From Mortierella alpina (taxonomy: Eukaryota > Mortierellomycota > Mortierellomycetes > Mortierellales > Mortierellaceae), in NCBI GenBank assembly GCA_029449245.1, contig JANATF010000017.1:62001-126000 (forward strand): a stretch of DNA of 64,000 bases, in the 5' to 3' direction. Position 1 is the stretch's first letter. Every line of letters begins with the position of its first letter. Shown piece by piece: positions 1 to 12,579 of the stretch. The translations under genes were made by a program, and so were the position numbers. Under the pieces are notes generated by a model. That model was not told the DNA's origin, searched no databases, and worked only from the letters and a program-made list of their open reading frames with translations.

Positions 1-3000
1 GGGTCAGGAATCGACAAAATTGCTCGGCGACTCTCTCCGCCCGCGGCCGCAGCGACTCGGCCGAGGTCATCCTCCGCGTCTCATGCAAACGCAGGAAGCG
101 CCTCAGCAGGCGTAGTCAATAAGACCCATTCCTCCTCGAGTTCCTTGTCGTCCTCAGCTTCCAACCCCAACCTGCCTGCGACATTGACCAACAAGCACGT
201 TGCCTTGGCAAAGACGAAAACATTGGGCCATCTGACCAGGAGCACCTCCTCGGAGGTCGACAACGAGGTAGCCAATGCTCTTGCTTCAGGACGGATCATT
301 ATGAGCAAAACAGACTGGAAGGAGGAAGACGCACAGTTTCTGGTTCAGTTGATCGAGACACAATTCCCAAAGGGCAACATCATCTGGGACTGGGTGGGTC
401 AGCAAATGACCAGTCGGGGCTTCACCAAGAACCAGTGCCGGTCCAAGTGGAAACGCATCCGTACCAAGGTCCTCCACGGCGGAGAACAACCCGTCGGCAG
501 GGACAAGGACTCTCGGGATCACTATAAAGACCAGGAGCCGGATGAGCTTGTTGAAGAGGAAGAGGACGAGTTGGCTGATCCGCAGGAATACATGCAAGAA
601 CACAGACAGGAGCCTCGGCGTTGGAACCATCGGCCAGACCAGAGACCAGACGCCACAAGAACCGTAGAAGCGGCCGCTTATCGCAAAGAACGACACTACT
701 CTCCTTCCCAGCCATACGATCGGCACCACAACGATAGTTACTATTACGACGCTCCTGTTGAGCGCAGGGATGATCATCGTTTCCGGTCATCACCAGTGGA
801 GCCACCAATGTCCTCATACCGCTCCTCGGCATCCTATCCACCCAGTCGACAGATCTTGGATCGGGTCTCGATCGAAGAGGATGAACTTTTGTCGGATGAT
901 GATCTGGATGGTCGCCATGACCGCCCAATGGTCATGGATATCGCGCAGCGTGATTATTCAGATCGCGAGCACTCGCATAGTTCCCGCCCACACCTACAGC
1001 ACTATCGCCAACAGTCAAGCTCGACCCTCGTGCAGGAGGACTTTGCGGAGGAGTCGTCTCGGCCCATCCCAGCGATTGCTGCAACCCCGATCACCTTTGG
1101 CAAGATTGAGTGGAAGCCAGAGGATAGCGACTATCTCGTTCGTCTCATCGAGTCCAAATTCGCTTCGCGCAAAGTCGACTGGGCTTGGGTTTCCAAGCAG
1201 ATGGAGGGACGGGGATATGATCGAACACAGTGCAAGTCCCGTTGGTGGCGTGTCCAGCATCGACAGAATCAGTCGGGTCAGCATCCTGCACAGTCAAGCC
1301 ATCACGGTAGTACCAGTCAATTGTCTGTTCGTGGCAGACAGCGCCAGAGTTTCGACCCATCCGCTGGCGAATATGACTCAAGGCACAAGAGTACCATGTC
1401 GGATGTCGAGGGAGGGGAGGCCACGGTCGATGACCAGCGCTCATCGAGACAAGGATCAACTGCTGACCGCGAGAACACAAGGGGCCAATCCCAGTCGCCC
1501 TCGTTAATGGACTCGAGCACATCACGACCACAAAAAGGATTCGGGTTTACCAAGAGCAATGAAGCTCGTGAGGACGAGGATGGCCACGGTGGCGTGGAGG
1601 ATAGAGCATCCTCTCCTCGCGTGACCCGAGGACACGAGCACCAGAAGCACATCGAGTGGAAAGAGGAGGACAGCCAATACATGTACCGGATGATTGAGAA
1701 GGAGTTTCCGGTTGGAAATGTCGTCTGGAGTGTTATTGGCGAGAGGATGGCGAATCGGGGATATTCGCAGACACAGTGCATGTCCAAGTGGCGTCGGCAT
1801 CTCAAGAACAACAAACTGTCGCTTGACGGCACCAAGGCGAGTGCCAGCATGGAAATGGACATGGATATGGACATGGACCTAGACGGGTCTTTGACTAGCA
1901 CCCATTCTGAAAAAACACCTCGATCATTTGCGTTCAGGCAGCGCGCAGACGAAGAGCAGATCCTCAGCGAGGATCGGGATGAAGTTCCCAAGAGATACAA
2001 GACCGATGGTGGCGAGTCGCGAAGGCATGAGAAGGACATCGATTACCGGCCTGCGCCCCCACTGGATGCTCACCTTGTAGAGCAAGAATACGACCGCTAC
2101 TACGATGCAGGAGGTAAGCGTAAGAGGGCCAGGAACCAGGGCCCGCTAACGCAGGCGGACTATCTGCGACAGGATCGAGGCGCCAATTCCTCACATGACG
2201 ACCGATATGAAGGGTGGCGCTCTCGCGATCCTATCGAAGGCTCAGAACGTTACCCTGTTGATCGCGGTCATGACAGGGGTGTGTCAAAGGATACTGCGCT
2301 GAACCGAGACTACGGCGATAATGGGTCAATTGAGCCGGAAGTTACCCACCGCCACCACCGCCTAGGTCATTCTCGGGATCACAGTCGACATCAGGCAGAC
2401 GCGACCATTGAGGAGCAGGATGACCATCCGCAGAGCGCTGGAGACTCTTATTTCTCAAAGGGGTAAAATGCAATCCATGCTTTGACCCTGCGAACGGTTC
2501 GATTGATATGCATGTTTGTTTGCTCACAACTCCTTTTTTTCCCTCTCTCGCTCACCCGCATTGATAACTATAGCGCCAGTGGCCGCGATGGCAGCAGTCA
2601 GTATTCTCGGCATGGGGAGACAATTTTGAACGCAGAGGCACGGTACCGACCTGTTGAACATGACGGAACACACTCGGCAGGGCGTAAGCGGATGCCTAGA
2701 GTTGACGAGGAGGAGAACCGGTTCAAGGAAAGGCCACCAATGGACTGGGATAGGCGTCGACAGGATGAACGCTACGATGGTAGCTACGAAAGACACCACC
2801 GTAGGAGCAGACCGAGTATGGATTATGATAACGACCATGGTCGTGATCACGGAAGTGGATACAACCGTGGCTCTCATTCGCACCACTACGATCGGCACCA
2901 CTCCCGCCGTACGACCGTTGAGGAGGATCGTCTTGCGGGTTTGATTGACCCTGCGCTGGAGGATGAGATGGATTGGGCTTTTGGACGATACGAAAGTCGA

Positions 3001-3693
3001 GACATGGCTCGCCTCGCAGCTGCAGTGGCCAGACAAGGTCGGCGGTGGGACGCCATTCGAGCACAAATCCGGATGCCCATCTTGGTCGGTCCCTATGATG
3101 ATCGGGAGGATGAGTTATACGAGGGCACCCGGTTCGAACCGCATCCAGCAGCTGGGTACTATCAGCAGGAACATTCAATCAGGCCTGGACATTCTCACCA
3201 TCGGTCCGCATCGTCCACGAGCGTCGGCTACTACAATCGACCACCCACCTCCACTGCGTTGAAACACACGTCGTCAAGGCTTACTGCCCCACACCGTGGA
3301 GTCGTGGCGTCGAACCGTCAGAAGGTATTTACCTCTGCAGATCATGTCAAAAGATCTAGAGAGCTTCCAGTAGGGTTGAGCGAAGCAATGCAAGTGGACC
3401 TAACGATCGATGCTCCTGAGGATGAGCTCATGAGCTCCAAGGAGGATCCTGTGATTGATGTGGAGTCGATTGACGATGAGGAGGTAGACCCCAGCCATGG
3501 TGAGGCATTGAAGCGCGCCGAGCCTTCAGCGGACAAGGATCTTGATTTGGGAGGAGAGGACGGCGGTCCCGAGGAGACAGAGATGGATCGCATCGAGAGC
3601 AGAGTGGCAACGGACGAGGATGATGCAGAGGCTGGATCCTCTGAGCAACAAGTCAGGGCATTGGACGTGCAAGTCGAAGAAGTTGCCGTTTAG
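1..3693 (+). CDS. Multi-SANT/Myb-like protein, 5' truncated
   Basis: Exons <1..2462 and 2574..3693; 111 bp intron (gtaaaa...tatag). The frame is open from base 1, so the true start lies left of the window; 1193 residues are visible. Three closely related SANT/Myb-like repeats lie at about codons 102-153, 368-419 and 550-602, each of the form W-K-x-E-D ... I-E-x-x-F ... W ... M-x-x-R-G-[FY] ... Q-C-x-[SN]-[KR]-W. A weaker fourth repeat (ARLAAAVARQGRRWDAI) lies in exon 2 near codons 951-987. The linkers are charged and disordered, rich in Arg, His, Asp and Ser, with a (MD)n tract near codon 620. SANT/Myb repeats usually bind DNA or histone tails, so a nuclear transcription or chromatin role is inferred; no named orthologue is recognised. 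The next gene and the one at 14.2-16.2 kb carry related repeats. Confidence 0.85.
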
Positions 3694-6600
3694 TTCTGCT
3701 GCAAAAAAATGTATAAACATCGCCGAGTTCATGGAATGGTTATAGTGTGCTAGAATGACGGTCCTATCCCACCTCGACTTTCTACCCTCTTGCACGTACC
3801 TCCTGTGAACAATTGCATTGTGTATGCGAGTCATTCTTGACCTGATCAGGTACACTGAATTGTACACCCTCTAGAAGGCCACTCTCGCGTCAAGGACGGT
3901 CCAACTGGGTCCTTCTGCGACGTTCTATGCTCTTGGACCATTGCCGAACCAGGGGTGTATGTTTATTCCTTGGGTCCATTCAACTGAAATGAATGAATGT
4001 GAATGTCGGCAAAGTTCAACGATTGTGGGATGGAGGAGTTGAAAAAAGCTGTTGCTAGGCTGATGACACGATGTTCCTGAACACACACGTAAAGCACGCA
4101 ACTAGCACGCACACAAACAAGCTGCGCTTGTCCAAGTCTCGGAAACAGATCCCTTTTGCATATCCGAAGACGGGATCTCGTCTCGTGAAAAATCAATTGA
4201 GCTTTGATCCAAGAGTAAGACTTGGAGCTACATACCTTGAGGTATGTACCCACTACCCAGAACAGAGGGAAGGAGTATGCATTTGTGCTTGAGCTGCATG
4301 ACATCCACCATCGAAGGAACGTCCTTTTGTGTGTGTGTGTGTGTGTGTATGTGATTTGGAGGTATACAAGAGCCCTTTTACAAGCCCAGCTCATGTCGTT
4401 CCGGCCAAAAGTTCTGTAAATGCTCAGCGGCAAAATGCTTAGTACAAGCTATTATGCCCTTGCAGAAGCCGAAGAGCATGTGTCTGTGGGTGCGTGTGTG
4501 TGCGTATGCGAGGGCGGATGAGTGAGAGCTTTTTGTGCTCAAAAACCTCTGTACCCGTATAGCCCACAGCCATATTTTAGCACCAGCCTAAACGCCCGTT
4601 GGCTTATTATTGTATTTCATGACATTTATTACATTATGGCTCGCGGCGATCTGCTCAGTCTTGCTAGAACTATGGTGTACGTGAGGAGTTTGTAACCAAG
4701 ACAGTGGTTGAGGGAGGAGTTGCGTTCAAAAAAAAATGATACCAAACGCGACAAGATGCCCACGGGTACCCATGGTCGGGATGCCAAACCGGTTATTCGT
4801 CCAACAGCACACCAGCAGGAACACAGAAATGAATACAAAAAAAAAAGATTGGCAAGGGGGATTCCTGGATCACAGCGCGTTCATCATGACATTCACAAAT
4901 TAAAGCTGTAGATACGACGGATGGCTACAAATCCATACGCGGCGTCAGAGGGTGGTAGCCCTAAGAGTACGTGCATGGAAGAAGTACATGTAATGGACGC
5001 TGCACTTGAAATAAAAGGGGCAAAAAGTGAGCACTCTCTCTCGCGTTTCCGGTCTTGTGAGGTTAGAAGTGCCCATCGATTCTGCAAGGTCTGATACAGG
5101 TACTATAGACCACTCACTTTACATGACAATTACATGAAGGGTGAGGGGGGATTGCAATCTCTTTTTTTCTTCCCCCTGATGGCTGGATAGCTTTTGATCT
5201 TTTTTGGCGGAGCACCCAGTCATATGAAGGAAGGTTCAATGGATCTTGTACCGCGGCGCGGCGGTACAGCCTATGGCATATGACATTCAAGGCACAATCA
5301 AAGCAAACGCCTCTCTCGATCAATCCGGGAAGACCATGGCCAATGTGCCGAGGCCGGGACAAGCAGTGGAGCACCGCAGAGGCTACACGTCTACGCCTAG
5401 TTGAAATGAAGTGCTCTCTTGGATACCCCTCGCATGTGTGTGGGATACGACAAAAAAAGGAACCCTGAGGGCACGTCTTGTCCCTGGAAGAAGCGAGCTT
5501 GATGGGCTGCCATTGGTGGAGAGCACGAGCAAAGCAATCGACAGGGTTGCGATGGAAAGAGTAAAAAGGCGAACACAAATATGCAATTGAAGGCTCTGAA
5601 AGCGGACGTTGTGCACATTGCACACGCCTTTTTCATGCCCCCTTTTTGTTATTGCTCGTACTATATTCTATTTCGCTCTGTTCTGCGATGCAACCAAAAT
5701 GTGTTTTATGCCGAGTTGGGCAGATAAGAGATCGAAGGAAGGATCATCGAGCTTGGCGAGCGGGGAGGGAAGAAACGTTGTTGAGGGGTAAGTGAATGGG
5801 AGTTGATTCTCCATGGTAGCTGATCCACGCGCTGTCATGCATGTGACAGTTCAAGAGGCGAAAAAAAAAAAAAAAAAAAAAAAAAGCGGCCGCCGTATGA
5901 AGATGGCGGACATATGTCAAAGGAGGGGGGGCGGAAACGGCAGCGCTGGAGGTGCACAGATACTTTCGCCGATACTTTAGAATTGAAAGAACGAGATTGG
6001 ATGGGATGGTGGGAGTATTTTTTTTTTGATCTGACATTTGGTTAGTACTGTACTCAGCCTGCTGTAAAACTCTAGCGCCAACATTCACGTATTTTTAGAG
6101 GAGGATGTTTCTTTGAACATGAATCGAGCAAGACTTGCGAGTGCGTCCGTCGAGAGCTATCTGGAGAATGTACCTGGATGTCCATTGTTGGCGAGGATCC
6201 AAATTGACAGAAAAAAAAAAAGTGTCAGACAAGCGGACTTGGCATGTTGAATATATGTATCGTGCAAGGCGTGTGCTTGTGTGCACAGAAAAAAACAAAA
6301 ACGTTGCCAGCAACATATCTATGAAAACAATGTTTGGTTGATGTTTAATTGTGTATTGTGTCGAGTGGACACTTTTTCTTTTTTTTTTCCTCTTCTCGTC
6401 GTGGTTAGAGTCAACACTGGAAGGTGTGTTGGCCGAGCGCATGGAACCATAATGGGTTGAAGCGGCTGGGAGCATGGGCCAAGGGCACACGGCGGAAACA
6501 AACAACTCCCAAACAGACTGCAGACACACAGAGACTGTGGTCATGTATTGTAGATGGATCAGACACGCTGACCGAAACTGGAAAAAAAGAACCGCTTCGA

Positions 6601-7760
6601 GTGCGTACATCCTAAACTCGCGAGAGCGCAGCTGACCCTGATCCTACCACCGTCTGCAGACTCTAGTACGGCCACCCTTTTCATCTGAGGTAAAAAATAC
6701 CACATGAAAGTAAAGACTGGATCCGGGCTTGCCTCAGCTTGCCTTTTTTTTTGGTCAGCCTGTTTGTCTGTCTGTCTGTCTCTCTGTCAATCCGTCGCTC
6801 TGTCTGTGTTCAGAACAAAACAGAGCCTGGCCATCATAATAGATCTTGATCATAAAACAGGCAGGAAGTGAGAGGGGCAGGCGTTGATCCAATCGACCTA
6901 ATATTGAAGTGGATCGCGATGGTAATGAGTAGAATGGAAGAAAGCCGAGAGCTTTGGGCCACTTTCCCTGCACTCTGTACATGTAAGTACTCAATGGCGT
7001 TCGCTAGTGGGCTGCACACAGGACGTGTGACACTTTGCAAGCGGCTCCAGCTCATGGGAAAACGCAAACGTACAGGGGAAGGGGGGGAGTTGAAAATAAT
7101 TAGCAGGGAGCGAAAAGGCAAAGCCAAGTGTGAACGTTGTCTAGAGGACGTATAGACAATCCAGCCAATTGAGACCGACAAAAGCAAAGGAAGGGACCCG
7201 GGCTTCGGGATTTCCCTCCAGGCGGCCGTTTTTTTTTCTCTTTTTCTTGGTCAAGCTCAGATAGTGTTCGAGTGGTACCTTTTTGTCGTGTTCAGGAAGG
7301 AACGAAAAGGGTACAGAGCGAGTACGGTGTGCAGCGGACGAGAAGGCAAGGGAGGAGCGCAGGCAATGGAGCACATTCCGCCTTTTTCTCTCGGTTCCGG
7401 ACTCATAGAGTACATTTTTGATTACTGATTACTCAAATTCGAGCCGCTCAGGTGGGAAGCCAACAAGCGCATCGCACCGCAAACGCTCTTTCTCGCATGG
7501 AAAACCTTGCCGTTGTGAATGCTCAGAGGTACCTCTTGATTCTCTGGCTTCGATACATTTGTCATTGTATATGACCATTTATATCTCATGCACGCACTAT
7601 GCGATGCATCTTCACATTCTCAGCGGTGCCGCGTCGCAGGCAGGCCTTCGTTGACAGCGATCCGCGACTCTGGCCTGACCCTCGGGCTGGCATCTGCATA
7701 GCAGTCGACGTGGGTGATCAGGGGAGACAGATAGAGAGAACGAGCACTCGCGAAAGAGAG

Positions 7761-7764
<4 letters not shown>

Positions 7765-7795
<31 letters not shown>
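7765..7795. repeat. (AG)n microsatellite
   Basis: About 15 uninterrupted AG units, next to purine- and pyrimidine-biased sequence. Confidence 0.95.
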
Positions 7796-7799
<4 letters not shown>

Positions 7800-9800
7800 A
7801 CGGATCGACCACGCACATGCAGTCCATGCTGGAGTCATTGCTACAGTCATCATTATCATCGCTGCCTTTTTTTTCTTTCTTTCTTTCTTTCCAGTGATGG
7901 GTGATGTCCCATGCCGCGTGCTTCTTGATGTGCGCTGGTCCTTTTTTGCCCTCTTCTCCTTCTTCTCCTACAGCTGGTCCTCTGTCTCTCTCTCTCTTTC
8001 TCTTTCTCTCTCGCTTCTCTAATCCGTCTCCTTCTTCTTTCCTCCTCCTCTCTCTCTTCTTTCTCTTCTTTCTATTCCTTCTCTTCCTTCTCTTCCTTCT
8101 CTTCTTTTCTCTTCTTTCTCTTTCTTGTCTCTGCTCTCCCGTCCACCAGTCCACCAGTTCTCCTGTTGACCGATTCACTTTCGTCGACTGTTGTTTCTTT
8201 TCGCTTCCTCCCAGTTCCTGGACCTCGTCTCTCCTGCGTCTCCATTCATCCCGCGATTCGGCCTGGATCCATTCCACCCCTCCCTCCATCCCCTCCCCCT
8301 TCGCTGGCCTCTTCTGCATCCGCGGGTCGACCTTGGCACTGACCACCTCTCTCTCCCTCCCGCTGCGACCTCTTGACGACCCATTCCACGATTCCCATTG
8401 GTCTTGCGCTTGTTTTTTTTTTGCCTTTCTTTCAGCCTAGTCCTTCATTCTGATTCCAACTCTGCATTGCACTTCATTGAACCTCCATTCCTGCCCTGTT
8501 GTTTGCCAGCTTAGCTTCCCTTTCTCTGTGCCCTTTTCATTGATTTGTTGCCCTCTGCCTTCTTTCTTGTGTTTCTTTGCCTGATCCGCTTCGCTTCCCG
8601 TACGTTACGAGAAAGAGAGGCGAGAGAACAAACAGCTCGCTTTAAGCTCATTAATTCAACTGTATTCATTCACTCGTTCATTTTAAAGCGCCTCTTTATA
8701 CTATTGTATATTATCCACTCTTTCACTTTTCTTTCGTGGTTTCCGCTCGCGACTTCACCCAGCCTGGCCTTCCGTATTCTGTCCCGGTCACTGTAAGTAT
8801 TCTTTAATATGTCGCTCTCATCCTCCTTGAACCATCGACTCAATAACACGAATACGAGCGAGGAAGCACACAACGCCAGTTGCAGCTTGCATTCTCCATC
8901 GATCCCCCGTCCTCTTTCCTCGGCGGGGCTATATTTACCACACATTCCTTGCATAGAACATACAACATACACAGCCTTATTTTCCCTTCAACACGCGCGC
9001 CTATGTCTCGCCTTTCGCTTTCTGCGCACGCTCTCCTTTCTCCTTCTTCTCCTTCCCTCCTTCCCGGTCCCTCTTCCTCTCGCTCTCCCACTCTGTCGCT
9101 GGCTCTCGCTGTCTCCCTCTCCTCGGCCACCCGTTGTCCCCTCCCCTGCTTACCACACCCGTGCCTGTGCTTGAGATCGTCGCAGTTTCATCTGCGAGAT
9201 CCATCCAATCACACCAACCTACCGTCTCAGAGGCAACCAGGAGCAACGGACGCGCCCAGCCGTTGGCCGTTTCCTCGAATATTTCTTGCCACTGCATTCG
9301 CCCGTTCGTGGATTGGATCCAACGTCCGACAAACCGACACCCGATATCCAACTTCCGATCCTCGATGTCCGACACCCGAACATATATCTGATCCTGATCA
9401 GGGCTGCTGTGTCAGTACCCATTCTTCTTTACAATGAGCAATTGCTCTCCTCTCCTCCCCGACTTTGCGGTTTTGTGTGTGTGTGTGTGGTTTCGGTCCA
9501 CTGAGGAAGATCACAGGGTGGACAATGCCTGAAAAGAAAAGCGTGGTGGGGCACAAAGTATACGAGAACTATAACGAGACCTCCGTACGTTTTGTGGGGC
9601 ATGGAGAGGAGAGACAGTGAGAAGGAACACGCAGGAACATGCCTCTGTCCGAGACCACCACATAGTCCGACATGACTAGACAGATGAACTGATCGACATT
9701 TTGTCTTGTCTCTTTGCGCTTTCGTTTGAACAAAGAATAGGCATTCAACAGCATAAAGTACACTTCGCAGCGACGCCTAGACCTTTTCAACACAAGGCAC

Positions 9801-9840
9801 AAGGCAACCATACCCAGGCAACCATACCCAGGCAACCATT
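9801..9840. repeat. 14 bp tandem repeat in the leader of a Myb-like gene
   Basis: The unit aggcaaccataccc occurs almost three times in tandem, ending about 48 bases before the ATG at 9888. It probably lies in the 5'UTR or core promoter. Confidence 0.8.
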
Positions 9841-9887
9841 GACCCCACCGCATTATTGATATCCGACAGATCTCTCGCCCACCGCTC

Positions 9888-12137
9888 ATGACATCGAGTG
9901 ATATGAACGAAACTGTCGCCCCTCCAGCCTCCTCAGCATCATCCACCCAACCTTATCAGCAAAAGAAGCGCTCCACAGCCACCATGTCGCCTCCCCACTC
10001 CAGTCCATGGGACCCAGCCGAAGCTGGTGCCGAGCTTCAAAGCCATGAGCGACCCGTCAAGACCTATCGTCAGCTCTCGCCTTCCGAAATTTCAACCCAA
10101 CGGCCCTGGACTAATTCGGAACAGGAGGCCCTCTACGTCGCAGTGGAGCGGTTCAAGCTCTACGGCCAGTGGGGTGAGGTCCGGAACCGAATGAATCTGA
10201 ACCGCTCAGCCGCCGAGATTGAACAGGAGTACATGCGCCTTTATGGCGAGCTCGCGGACTCGGACAATGATGAAAACGATGAAAACGATCTCGATGACGA
10301 GAACGACGACTGGGCAGGACAAGGAAGGGTGGCAGCTGAGACGGCACAGTATCACATGCCCGGGCATATGACTCCAGCTCTGACGGTAGCCTCCTCCTTG
10401 AGCGCACGTTCCTCGCAAGAGACGTTCAAAAGCCACTACGGTCGCCCAGCCCACCTCCCAACACCAGCAGTCGCGCCAGTGCAGGGTCGCCGCCCACAGC
10501 AACGGAAACCACACGCAGAATACCATGACGACGAAAGCCGAGAGACGAGGATGGATGTAGTGCCTCAGACCACGGCCTCGCGTCTTCCGAGTAGCAAGAG
10601 TAGCGCCGCTCGGTCCAGGACAGACAGCGCCGCAGTCGATGCAAAGCCCGCTCGAACAGTCCGCGTCTGGACACAGCAGCAGTCTGAGCAACTCAAGAAT
10701 CTCATTGAAGATTGCTTTCCTGGCGGCTATCGCATCAATTGGGTCTGGGTTGCCTCGCAGATGGGCAACACGTTCACCAGGAAGCAGTGCAAGAACAAAT
10801 GGGAAATCATGCGCCGCCGAGCTGGAACAGAGGATGAAATCAATCTCCTGAAGCAAGGGCACGAGGAGTTTGGACCGTCTTGGAGTCAGATCCAAGAGAA
10901 GTATCTGCCGGAGCGATCTCAAGGAGGAATCTCGATCATGTGGAACCTACTGCAGGCGCGCGAAGCCGAGCAAGACCTGCAAACGAGGCAAAAGCAGCTC
11001 ACAGGACCCACCGCAGACCCTCGTACAGATCGTGCACGGTCCAACTCTGGATCCCCAGTGCGTCAGCGAAAGGAGGCGGTCAGCATGAAAGTCAGCATGC
11101 GTCCAGGCAGTCATGGTGATCCGCAGGGAAGAAGAGGCAAGGACCGGCCCTACCGTCCAAGGGTTGCGCCCTATCATATCAACGACGAACAACAAGAGAC
11201 GCTGCCACTTCAAGCAGTGGATAGAGAAACGCCAGAGAGACGCCAATCGGAACAGTACTCGTATCATGAGTCCACATCACGAGAGGCATCCATGTCACCT
11301 CTTTGGAGTCGAGAGGGACCATCGACTGGACAGTCCAACTACGCTATGATGCACCGCATAGATGACGGCTCGTCAAAACGATTTTCTGTATCATCCACAG
11401 AGTCCTTCTCAATGTCCGCGAGCCGGCAGGACCCCTTCTCTTACTCACAGCCTCACGCCCGCCACTCACAGAAGGAAACAGCTTTGGAGCTCGGTGCCGA
11501 GCCATGGACAGAGCGCAATAGACCGATGACTTGGACAGAGCCCTTGACGAGACGCTTGGAGGATATTATTCTAGAGCACTTTCCCAATCACCAAAAGGTC
11601 AATTGGGTCAAGGTGTCGTCGCTGATGGGGACCAATCCCGTCGTGAATAAGGACCAGTGCAAGCGACGGTGGTATCTTATGTCCCAAAACAATCACCTTC
11701 AGCTTCGGCAGGGTGAGATGATGCCTACCGCGGACCCGTCGGCATCACCAATGGCTATGGACACAGACTCTATGATGGCAGACCCGGCGTTTGACCGACC
11801 AGCAGCGGCGTCACGCCACTCCAAGCGATCTTCTGAATATGTCCCGTGGTCTGATGAGGAGGTGGACCTGCTAAAGCAAGGTGTCGAGAGATTTGGCAGG
11901 TCATGGACGGACATTCAGCAGCACTACCTCCAAGATCGCTCTGTGGGTTCTATGGCCAGCAAGTGGGATTATCTTTTGCTAAAGATGCGATCCACTCCGA
12001 AAACAAGTCCAGGCAGAGCGCGGGCAGCAGGTATCGACCATGCAGATCAATCAGGAGTGGAGGAGGAGGAGGAGCTTGAAAGGGAGGAGAGAGCAGATCG
12101 ATATACGGATATGGAGCAGGACGAGGGTGAGCATTAA
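9888..12137 (+). CDS. Five-repeat SANT/Myb-like protein
   Basis: Single exon, 749 aa, starting at the first ATG of the frame. Five SANT/Myb-like repeats are visible at about residues 70-122, 257-311, 313-356, 546-600 and 650-700. Repeats 2 and 4 share the W-V-x-V-[AS]-S-x-M-G ... Q-C-K-[NR]-[KR]-W pattern of the repeats in the gene at 1-3693. Repeats 3 and 5 are of the E-[ED]-E-[IV]-[ND]-L-L-K-Q-G type with a G-x-S-W-[ST]-[QD]-I-Q core, directly following repeats 2 and more loosely 4. Repeat 1 resembles the single repeat of the gene at 14221-16153. The rest is low-complexity and charged, with an acidic C-terminus. A nuclear DNA- or chromatin-binding role is inferred from the repeats; the specific function is unknown. 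Confidence 0.88.
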   Translation: MTSSDMNETVAPPASSASSTQPYQQKKRSTATMSPPHSSPWDPAEAGAELQSHERPVKTYRQLSPSEISTQRPWTNSEQEALYVAVERFKLYGQWGEVRNRMNLNRSAAEIEQEYMRLYGELADSDNDENDENDLDDENDDWAGQGRVAAETAQYHMPGHMTPALTVASSLSARSSQETFKSHYGRPAHLPTPAVAPVQGRRPQQRKPHAEYHDDESRETRMDVVPQTTASRLPSSKSSAARSRTDSAAVDAKPARTVRVWTQQQSEQLKNLIEDCFPGGYRINWVWVASQMGNTFTRKQCKNKWEIMRRRAGTEDEINLLKQGHEEFGPSWSQIQEKYLPERSQGGISIMWNLLQAREAEQDLQTRQKQLTGPTADPRTDRARSNSGSPVRQRKEAVSMKVSMRPGSHGDPQGRRGKDRPYRPRVAPYHINDEQQETLPLQAVDRETPERRQSEQYSYHESTSREASMSPLWSREGPSTGQSNYAMMHRIDDGSSKRFSVSSTESFSMSASRQDPFSYSQPHARHSQKETALELGAEPWTERNRPMTWTEPLTRRLEDIILEHFPNHQKVNWVKVSSLMGTNPVVNKDQCKRRWYLMSQNNHLQLRQGEMMPTADPSASPMAMDTDSMMADPAFDRPAAASRHSKRSSEYVPWSDEEVDLLKQGVERFGRSWTDIQQHYLQDRSVGSMASKWDYLLLKMRSTPKTSPGRARAAGIDHADQSGVEEEEELEREERADRYTDMEQDEGEH

Positions 12138-12579
12138 GGCCCACCCAACAGTGTACCGCGTTATTTTTTTTTCCCATCATTTCTATTGTTGTTAGTGTTG
12201 TTTGTCGCGTTTGTTCTCCCCTTGCATATACATAGCATTTCTTGCCCTACAGTATACGTCGTTCACCAATACCAGGAGCAGCCTCGCTCTCCACCTATAT
12301 CCATACAGACGTTGTCAACAGTGGTGCGGTTGTGATGTGCGTGTATACCCATTGCTGTGCGCTGCGCTGGGAGGGAGGAGAGTGGCTTGCGCACTAATGT
12401 TGACATGACCAAAAAAAAAAGAAACGAGGCACTTCTCTTTCCCCTTGCACAACAGCACAACTCGGTCTTCACCAAACAGCAGCACCACCACCACCACCAT
12501 CCACCCATTGGCCAACCGCTGCACCAGCACGACGATACCCAATATACACCGCTCAAACAGCACAGAAGACACAAGATGT
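12138..12579. other. Intergenic spacer
   Basis: No gene seen. It holds the 3' flank of the Myb-like gene, an A10 run at about 12411 and a (CAC)n tract at 12481-12499 just upstream of GPN3. Confidence 0.6.

Larger units (their letters stand above)
3694..9887. other. 6.2 kb gene-free intergenic region
   Basis: No supportable gene was found on either strand. The stretch holds simple repeats: (GT)n at 4329-4348, a 25-base A run at 5861-5885, (AG)15 at 7765-7795, TTTC repeats near 7870-7890 and a short (GT)n near 9475-9489. From about 7,860 to 9,130 the plus strand is strongly pyrimidine-rich. It ends in the leader of the Myb-like gene at 9888, with a 14 bp tandem repeat at about 9801-9840. A GTAAGTATT site near 8791 could be the donor of a 5'UTR intron. 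Confidence 0.6.

Noticed and set aside
7612-8440. Overlapping ORFs on both strands (244 codons minus, 179 codons plus)
   Set aside because: Both are made of Arg/Lys/Glu or Ser/Leu/Phe runs produced by the purine/pyrimidine tract; no domain, no splice structure.
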